A stretch of DNA of 64,000 bases from SHLQ01 sp033344795 (lineage in GTDB: Bacteria; Actinomycetota; Acidimicrobiia; Acidimicrobiales; SHLQ01): assembly GCA_033344795.1 (NCBI GenBank), contig JAWPMS010000001.1, forward strand, positions 3,348,001-3,412,000. Direction: 5' to 3'. The notes under the pieces are model-generated. The model saw only the letters and a program-made list of their open reading frames with translations. It ran no database searches and was not told the origin of the DNA. A program made the position numbers and the translations under genes. Below are positions 59,409-64,000 of this stretch, piece by piece (the stretch's first letter is position 1; every line of letters starts with the position of its first letter).

Positions 59409-59427
59409 AGATTGCATCATATAGGAT
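59409..59427. promoter_or_regulatory. 19-bp palindromic operator, site 12
   Basis: The sequence agattgcatcatataggat matches 14 of 16 informative positions. It lies between the leftward MFS (59382) and the rightward Gfo/Idh gene (59463). TAGGAT at 59422-59427 fits a rightward -10, and its left half gives TATGAT leftward. Confidence 0.67.
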
Positions 59428-59462
59428 CGTTGCGGGCGGTTGAACGAAGGGGGATGCCTCGA

Positions 59463-60545
59463 ATGGCAAGAGAGCGAAAGAACATCGGGCTTGGGGTGAT
59501 CGGGGTCGGAAAGATCGGAGTCCAGCGAGCCCGACTCGCGGCACAACATCCGGCCGTGGACTACCTCGCGATTATGGACGAGGACCCCGGTCGGGCTGAT
59601 GAGGTCGGAGATGATCTCGACGTGGATCACATTGCGCGAAGTATCGACGAGTTGGTCGATGACGATCGAGTCGACGCAGTCATCGTCTCGACCTCGGAGC
59701 CATTCCACCTGGACCCCGCGTTGGCTACCGTCGAGGCGGGAAAGCCCGTGCTCATCGAGAAGCCGATCGCCCTCGATCTGAGCGATGCCGACAAGATCAT
59801 CTCCGCAGCCACAGCGGCGGGTGTCGACGCCCGAGTCGGGTACTCGATGCGTTACCTACAGAAGTACAGCGTTGGATGGGACAACATTCAGCAGGGAAAG
59901 CTCGGCGAGATCGTCGGCATCACCGGACGGGTCTACAACTCGCGAAAGACCGGGCTCACGATTTTGCGTCGATCCGCCGATGCGACTCCCGTTGTGGACA
60001 TCGTCACGTACCTCGTCGACGTGGCCTGTTGGTACATGGCGCCTCACGTGCCGGTTGAGGTCGTCTCGCGGGGCCATGGCACGGTCTTCCGGGAACACGG
60101 CTTCGACGTCGATGACATTGCGTTCTCGATGATTCGATTCAGCAACGGCACGGTGGTCGATGCCGGCGTTTGCTACATGCTGCCGGAGAACTTCCCGACC
60201 TCTGGTCAGAGCATTCGATTCGAGGTGTTCGGGACGGACGGAGCGTTGATGATCGATGACGATCATCGCGATCAGATGTTGTACACCGAACATGGCTACA
60301 GCAATGCCTACACCAAGCAGGAACTGAACTTCGCCTTTCTCGGTAGCCGAACGACTGGTGAATGGGTGGGCGACACCATGTTCGGTCGGCTGGCGAACGA
60401 GACGCGAGCGTGGATCGACAATCTCGTCACCGGCTCCGACAGTTATCTGACGACGGTGCAAGATGCTCGAACGGTGCTGGCGGTCACGCTTGCCATCGAA
60501 GAGTCATTGCACACGGGCCAGCCAGTGAGGATCGAGCAGGTATGA
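59463..60545 (+). CDS. Gfo/Idh/MocA family oxidoreductase (inositol-dehydrogenase-like)
   Basis: A 360-residue dehydrogenase: Rossmann motif GLGVIGVGKIGVQRARL (about 8-24), EKP motif IEKPIALD (about 95-102), GYSMRYLQKYS and a C-terminal beta domain with TPVVDIVTYLVDVACWY. The pattern resembles myo-inositol 2-dehydrogenase (IolG) relatives. Of two close ATGs I chose 59463, nine bases after GGGGG; 59454 abuts it. The next gene overlaps by ATGA. It opens the rightward operon that ends with the peroxiredoxin selenoprotein. Confidence 0.88.
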   Translation: MARERKNIGLGVIGVGKIGVQRARLAAQHPAVDYLAIMDEDPGRADEVGDDLDVDHIARSIDELVDDDRVDAVIVSTSEPFHLDPALATVEAGKPVLIEKPIALDLSDADKIISAATAAGVDARVGYSMRYLQKYSVGWDNIQQGKLGEIVGITGRVYNSRKTGLTILRRSADATPVVDIVTYLVDVACWYMAPHVPVEVVSRGHGTVFREHGFDVDDIAFSMIRFSNGTVVDAGVCYMLPENFPTSGQSIRFEVFGTDGALMIDDDHRDQMLYTEHGYSNAYTKQELNFAFLGSRTTGEWVGDTMFGRLANETRAWIDNLVTGSDSYLTTVQDARTVLAVTLAIEESLHTGQPVRIEQV

Positions 60546-61573
60546 CCAAGGTCGCCGTTTTGGCTGCCGGCGCGATCGGAGCGAGCATCGCTGCCGACCT
60601 CATCGACGCGGGACACGACGTCACCGTGATCGATCAATGGCCCGAGCACGTCGAGGCGATGAGAGAGCGCGGTTTGACGGTCACGATGCCCGACCTCGAG
60701 CTCAAGGTCTCCGTCGACGCACATCATCTGGTGGGCCTGTCGTTTCTCAAACCGACCTTCGACGTCGTCTTGCTCTGCGCGAAGTCGCAAGACACCAAGT
60801 GGATGACGCAGCTGATCGAGCCATTCGTGGCCAGCGATGGCGTGGTGGTCGGCGTACAGAACTCGATGAACAACGATGCGATTGCCGCAATCGTGGGGCG
60901 AGATCGCACCATCGGCTGCGCCATCGAGCTCAGTGCTGACCTCTTCGAGCCGGGCGTGATCGTACGCAATACCTCCCGCGCCGGCACGTGGCTGGCGGTG
61001 GGCGAGCTCGACGGCTCGAGTACGCCTCGTTTGGAGTCGGTCGCCTCAATTCTCGGCGCGGCGTCGGTCGTCGAGACGACGGCGAACATCTCGAGCAAGA
61101 AATGGACCAAGCTGGTCGCCAATTCCATGACGATGGGGCCGTTCGGGCTCTTCGGTCTCCGAAATTGGGAAGCGATGCGTCTGCCGGGAATGCACGAGAT
61201 TTCCGTCGCCCTCGGTCGTGAATCGGTAGCGGTTGGAGAGGCGCTCGGTTACGAGCTTGAACCGATCTTTGGCCTCACCGAAGAGGACTTCGTCGGTGGA
61301 ACCGACGCTGTGCTTGTGTTGGCGATGGAGACACTCATGCATCACGTCGGCAAGGAGTCTCAGACCGCCGTGGTGGTCGATCACAAGAAGGGGCGGCGTA
61401 GCGAGTTCCAGTACATCAGCGGCCACGTGGTCACGATGGGCGAGCAGACCGGGATCCCCACGCCGTTCAACAGTGCCGTCACGGACCTCGCCTGGCAGAT
61501 CGACCGAGGCGAGATCGACATGGGGCCGGAGAACTTCGAGCGGCTCAAAGCAGCCGTGTATCAAGATGTGTGA
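60542..61573 (+). CDS. Ketopantoate reductase-like (PanE/ApbA) oxidoreductase
   Basis: A 343-residue protein of the ketopantoate reductase family. The N-terminal cofactor motif reads VLAAGAIGASIAADL (GxGxxG variant with AAGAIG); KSQDTKWM and a catalytic-lysine region near SSKKWTKLVANSMTM are present. It is longer than PanE (about 300) and is probably not pantothenate-specific given the context. ATG at 60542 overlaps the Gfo/Idh stop as ATGA. It would reduce or oxidise a 2-keto/2-hydroxy acid. The substrate is unknown. Confidence 0.85.
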   Translation: MTKVAVLAAGAIGASIAADLIDAGHDVTVIDQWPEHVEAMRERGLTVTMPDLELKVSVDAHHLVGLSFLKPTFDVVLLCAKSQDTKWMTQLIEPFVASDGVVVGVQNSMNNDAIAAIVGRDRTIGCAIELSADLFEPGVIVRNTSRAGTWLAVGELDGSSTPRLESVASILGAASVVETTANISSKKWTKLVANSMTMGPFGLFGLRNWEAMRLPGMHEISVALGRESVAVGEALGYELEPIFGLTEEDFVGGTDAVLVLAMETLMHHVGKESQTAVVVDHKKGRRSEFQYISGHVVTMGEQTGIPTPFNSAVTDLAWQIDRGEIDMGPENFERLKAAVYQDV

Positions 61574-61603
61574 GCAAGGAACGACAAGGATGGGAACGCG
61601 TCG

Positions 61604-62527
61604 ATGAGAACTGCAATGGTTGGATCACTCGAGGTTTCGGTGATTGGACTTGGGTGCAACAACTTCGGGCGAGCCCTTGACCAAGCCGGAACGAACGAGG
61701 TCGTTGCGAAATCGCTGGAGGTCGGGATCAACTTCTTCGATACGGCGAGCAACTATGGCGAAGCTCAGTCCGAGGGCTTCCTCGCCAATGCGCTTGGCTC
61801 GCGCCGAGACGAGGCCGTCATCGGCACGAAATTTGGCTTGGCAATCCCCGGCTTCGAGCAATCGGGGGGCGCTCGCCCCGAGTACGTGCGAGCGGCGATC
61901 GAACGCAGCCTGACGCAGTTGCAGACAGACCGAATCGATCTGTTTCAGCTCCACTTTCCGGACCCGGACACTCCGATCGCCGAAACCCTCGGGGCAATGA
62001 ACGAACTCGTCCTCGAGGGCAAGGTGATCGAAATCGGGTGTTCGAACATGAGTGCCGAGCAGATGGCCGAAGCTGCGGCGGCAAGTCGCGATGGTGAGTT
62101 GGCGCGTTTCGTGAGCAACCAGATCGAATACAGCATGGTCAATCGCGAAGTCGAGACCAACGGGTCCGTCGAGGTCGCAGTTGACGAGAACATCGCGCTC
62201 CTCCCGTTCTATCCACTCGCCAGTGGCCTGCTGACCGGGAAGAAACGTCAGGGCCAACCGGTCGAGGGGCGTCTCAACATGGACCGCTACCAACGGTTCT
62301 TGTCCGATGACAACTATGCCGTCGCGGAGCGGCTTCGAGCCTTCGCCGATCGAGTGGGCCAAGAGATGTCGGTCATCGCCTTGGCCTGGGTGCTGGCGCA
62401 GCCCGCCGTGCCCGCCGTGACGCCCGGAGCAACGAAACCCGAGCAGGTCGTCAGCAATGCCAAGGCTTCCGACTGGGTCCCGAGCGAGGCAGAGCTCGCC
62501 GAGCTGCGCGAGCTGCTCGCGACATGA
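61604..62527 (+). CDS. Aldo/keto reductase
   Basis: A 307-residue NADPH-dependent aldo/keto reductase barrel. The catalytic tetrad is visible: Asp and Tyr in FFDTASNYG (about 43-51), Lys in IGTKFG and His in LFQLHFPDPD. The C-terminal cofactor segment VTPGATKPEQV is present. It resembles the YajO/AKR11-12 group acting on sugars and aldehydes. ATG at 61604 with GGAAC upstream, 30 bases after the PanE-like stop. The substrate is unknown; with its neighbours it forms a chain of keto/hydroxy interconversions. Confidence 0.9.
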   Translation: MRTAMVGSLEVSVIGLGCNNFGRALDQAGTNEVVAKSLEVGINFFDTASNYGEAQSEGFLANALGSRRDEAVIGTKFGLAIPGFEQSGGARPEYVRAAIERSLTQLQTDRIDLFQLHFPDPDTPIAETLGAMNELVLEGKVIEIGCSNMSAEQMAEAAAASRDGELARFVSNQIEYSMVNREVETNGSVEVAVDENIALLPFYPLASGLLTGKKRQGQPVEGRLNMDRYQRFLSDDNYAVAERLRAFADRVGQEMSVIALAWVLAQPAVPAVTPGATKPEQVVSNAKASDWVPSEAELAELRELLAT

Positions 62528-62579
62528 CCCTTCATCCCTGAGTACCATTTCACCGCGACAGCACATCTGGAGAGCAACA

Positions 62580-63035
62580 ATGAACAAATCTTGGAACGTT
62601 TATCTATCCGGCGAGATTCACAGCGACTGGCGTGAACGAATCTTGGAGATCACGTCGAACGCCGGGCTGGATGTGACCTATTCGGCGCCGGTCACCGACC
62701 ATCAGTCCTCAGACGACTGCGGCGTCGCGATCCTCGGCAAGGAGGAGGACGAGTTCTGGCACGATCACAAGGGAGCCAAGATCAATGCGATCCGTACGCG
62801 CACGCTGATTCAAGACGCCGACGTCGTCGTGGTTCGATTCGGCGAGAAGTACCGACAGTGGAACGCAGCGTTCGATGCTGGTTATGCGGCGGCTCTTGGC
62901 ACCCCGCTCATCGTGCTCCACCCCGATGAACACCGCCACGCGCTCAAAGAGGTCGACGCTGCGGCGCTCGCCGTGGCCGAGTCGCCAGAACAGGTCGCGG
63001 AGATTCTCAGCTACGTCATCACCGGCAAGCTCTAG
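62580..63035 (+). CDS. ytoQ: YtoQ family protein
   Basis: A 151-residue protein of the small YtoQ family (WNVYLSGEIHSDWRERI at the N-terminus; GRTILEDxD-like RTRTLIQDADVVVVRFGEKYRQWNAAFDAGYAAALG in positions 75-110). The fold resembles nucleoside 2-deoxyribosyltransferase-like proteins, and the biochemical role is unclear. ATG at 62580 with TGGAGAG seven bases upstream. It precedes the peroxiredoxin selenoprotein by 13 bases and is probably co-transcribed with the aldo/keto reductase operon. Confidence 0.85.
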   Translation: MNKSWNVYLSGEIHSDWRERILEITSNAGLDVTYSAPVTDHQSSDDCGVAILGKEEDEFWHDHKGAKINAIRTRTLIQDADVVVVRFGEKYRQWNAAFDAGYAAALGTPLIVLHPDEHRHALKEVDAAALAVAESPEQVAEILSYVITGKL

Positions 63036-63048
63036 GCTCCGGCTCGAG

Positions 63049-63537
63049 ATGACAACTGAAGATGGGCCATCGGTTGGAGAGGTCGCTCCAGACTTCGAGC
63101 TGAGGCGCACGTTCGAAGAGACGATTTCCCTCTCGGACTTGCGCAGCAAGGGCCCAGTCGTCGTGGCGTTCTACGTCTTCGACTTCGGCAACCTTTGACG
63201 AGCTGAATTGTCCCAGTTGGGACAGTACCTGCCCGAGATTCGAAGCATGGGCGCCGAGGTGGTCGCCATTTCGGTGAGCGCTATTTATGCCCAACAGGCC
63301 TTCGCGGAGTCACTCGGTGTCGACTTTGCGCTTCTCTCGGACTGGGGTGGCAACGTCACCCGTTCCTATGGGGTCGAGTACGACTCGTGGAAGGGCCATG
63401 TGGGGCTCGCCAAACGGTCGGTGTTCGTCATCGACCAAGCGGGCGTGGTGCGCTATCGATGGGTGACCGAAGACGCGAGTGTGCAACCCGACTTCGATCA
63501 GGTCACCGCACAGCTCGCTGAAATCAACATCGATTAG
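63049..63537 (+). CDS. Peroxiredoxin-like selenoprotein (AhpC/TSA family, Sec at the peroxidatic position)
   Basis: A 162-residue peroxiredoxin read through an in-frame TGA at 63196-63198 (codon 50). The sequence FYVFDFGNLURAELSQLGQY is the family's peroxidatic loop with the TGA where the reactive cysteine stands; the frame continues with SMGAEVVAISVSA, FALLSDWGGNVTRSYGVEYD and RSVFVIDQAGVVRYRWV, all conserved. A perfect 6-bp hairpin (63209-63224) follows the TGA. It should reduce peroxides with selenocysteine in place of cysteine. ATG at 63049 lies in AGATGACA, 13 bases after the YtoQ stop. No resolving cysteine is visible, so it may be 1-Sec. Routine annotation would give a 49-residue stub plus a fragment. 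Confidence 0.85.
63209..63224 (+). promoter_or_regulatory. SECIS element of the peroxiredoxin-like selenoprotein
   Basis: TGTCCC-AGTT-GGGACA is a perfect 6-bp stem with an AGTT loop beginning 16 bases after the TGA at 63196-63198; a loop G followed by T is at 17-18. This fits the position and loop of bacterial SECIS elements. Confidence 0.65.
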
Positions 63538-63542
63538 CCTGT

Positions 63543-63558
63543 ACCCACCTTTGTGGGT
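63543..63558 (+). terminator. Possible transcription terminator after the selenoprotein operon
   Basis: ACCCAC-CTTT-GTGGGT is a perfect 6-bp hairpin five bases after the peroxiredoxin stop. It has only a short T-poor tail (TGGGCC), so it is at best a weak intrinsic terminator. The next gene starts about 50 bases downstream. Confidence 0.4.
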
Positions 63559-63605
63559 TGGGCCGTATGGCTCATCCGTGGACGGCTCGTGCCGATTGAA
63601 GCGGT

Positions 63606-64000
63606 GTGGTGCAATCCAATGACAAACGTCGCGCAAACGGAGATGTCGGCTCGCTGATTCCGATTCTCCGTCGGCTGTTCGGCGGTATGTATCGTCGCCT
63701 CGGGATTGTCGTTGCGGCATCGTTCTTGAGTGGCCTGGTGCAGGCGATCGTCTTGATGATCGTGGTCGGTGTCGGCATTTCCGTCACGGCCGATGTTTCG
63801 GGGCTGACGTCGACATCGCTCCTACCGGATTCGCTCTTCAGCACGACGACAGGTGCGGTGGCCATCGGACTCGGCTTGCTTGGACTCGTCGTCGTTCTCG
63901 ACGTCACTGCCAGCGTCGTCGCGGCTCGGATGTCGTCCGACGTGCTGACCCGCGAGCGGGTTGGGGCGTACCGCTCGTACACCGCGTCGACGTGGTCCAC
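63606..64000 (+). CDS. ABC-type exporter, transmembrane domain (3' end outside window)
   Basis: An open frame of 131 codons running off the window. After a polar start (VVQSNDKRRANGDVGSLIPILRRLFGGMYRR) come two hydrophobic segments (GIVVAASFLSGLVQAIVLMIVVGVG and AVAIGLGLLGLVVVLDVTASVV), then a MSSDVLTRERVGAYRSYTASTW segment typical of the ABC exporter membrane domain. It is probably half of a multidrug or lipid-type ABC exporter whose ATPase part lies downstream. The start is GTG at 63606 or 63609, with GAAGCGG upstream. It begins a new transcription unit unrelated to the catabolic cluster. Confidence 0.7.
   Translation, partial: MVQSNDKRRANGDVGSLIPILRRLFGGMYRRLGIVVAASFLSGLVQAIVLMIVVGVGISVTADVSGLTSTSLLPDSLFSTTTGAVAIGLGLLGLVVVLDVTASVVAARMSSDVLTRERVGAYRSYTASTWS

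Noticed and set aside
3286..59427. The AT-rich palindromes being nothing but ordinary -10 boxes
   Set aside because: Similarity extends over 19 bases with dyad symmetry, including the ATC/GAT flanks and the TRYATNATRYA core, well beyond a hexamer; but overlap with -10 function is accepted.

Overview
The window is a dense block of catabolic accessory genes, about 55 on both strands, with almost no spare DNA; the longest gene-free stretch, 33130-33356, is about 230 bases. By eye the DNA is GC-rich (around 60-65%), with many GTG and TTG starts, several apparently leaderless genes and many 4-base ATGA/GTGA overlaps. The solute-binding lipoprotein at 20551-21747 has an acidic Thr/Ala/Glu-rich linker of the kind common in Acidimicrobiia. 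I infer a heterotrophic actinobacterium, plausibly aquatic; no rRNA, tRNA, CRISPR, transposase or replication gene is visible to confirm this.

Layout. 1-5311: the end of a taurine/nitrate-type ABC ATPase, an ACMSD-like amidohydrolase, two alpha/beta-fold hydrolases, a DUF3500 protein and a phytanoyl-CoA-type dioxygenase. 5371-11682: a GntR regulator, an orphan DctP-like protein without signal peptide, an aldehyde dehydrogenase, an AhpD-like selenoprotein and two divergent MFS carriers. 11699-21747: one leftward ten-gene operon with a complete ABC importer, a small membrane protein, a fused [2Fe-2S]/molybdenum hydroxylase, two OsmC-type proteins, a membrane protein and a redoxin selenoprotein. 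21867-24936: an M24 metallopeptidase divergent from a dehydrogenase pair. 24946-32290: a leftward operon with an amidohydrolase, an MFS carrier, the aldolase/acylating aldehyde dehydrogenase pair of meta-cleavage pathways, a PEP-synthase-like protein and a second M24 protein. 32431-38993: a second GntR regulator and a CoA-dependent operon (BadI/MenB-like hydratase, CoA transferase, two amidohydrolases, a CMD-like protein, a PpiC-type lipoprotein). 39023-45659: a mandelate-racemase-type enolase with a Gfo/Idh dehydrogenase, divergent from DUF3500, MmgE/PrpD, a TauD-like dioxygenase and an IclR regulator. 45744-53234: a seven-gene operon ending in thiolase and CoA transferase. 53231-63537: further dehydrogenases, an aldolase, carriers, a YtoQ protein and a peroxiredoxin selenoprotein. 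63606-64000: start of an ABC exporter.

Two features tie the window together. First, three thiol-redox genes (AhpD-like, redoxin, peroxiredoxin-like) each carry an in-frame TGA exactly where the family has a redox cysteine, and each TGA is followed about 17-22 bases later by a hairpin loop containing GGTC or GT. These read as selenocysteine codons with bacterial SECIS elements, so the genes are intact rather than broken. Second, a 19-bp palindrome, consensus ATCNTRYATNATRYANGAT, occurs 12 times, always between genes and next to catabolic starts, often with its ends forming the -10 hexamer. Two paralogous GntR/FCD regulators in the window share an identical recognition-helix segment and are the natural candidates to bind it. 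The simplest reading is one regulon that imports and oxidises unidentified organic acids (sugar-acid, aromatic or sulfonate-like), finishing through CoA-ester chemistry, with selenium-based redox enzymes embedded in it. The substrate cannot be named from sequence alone.
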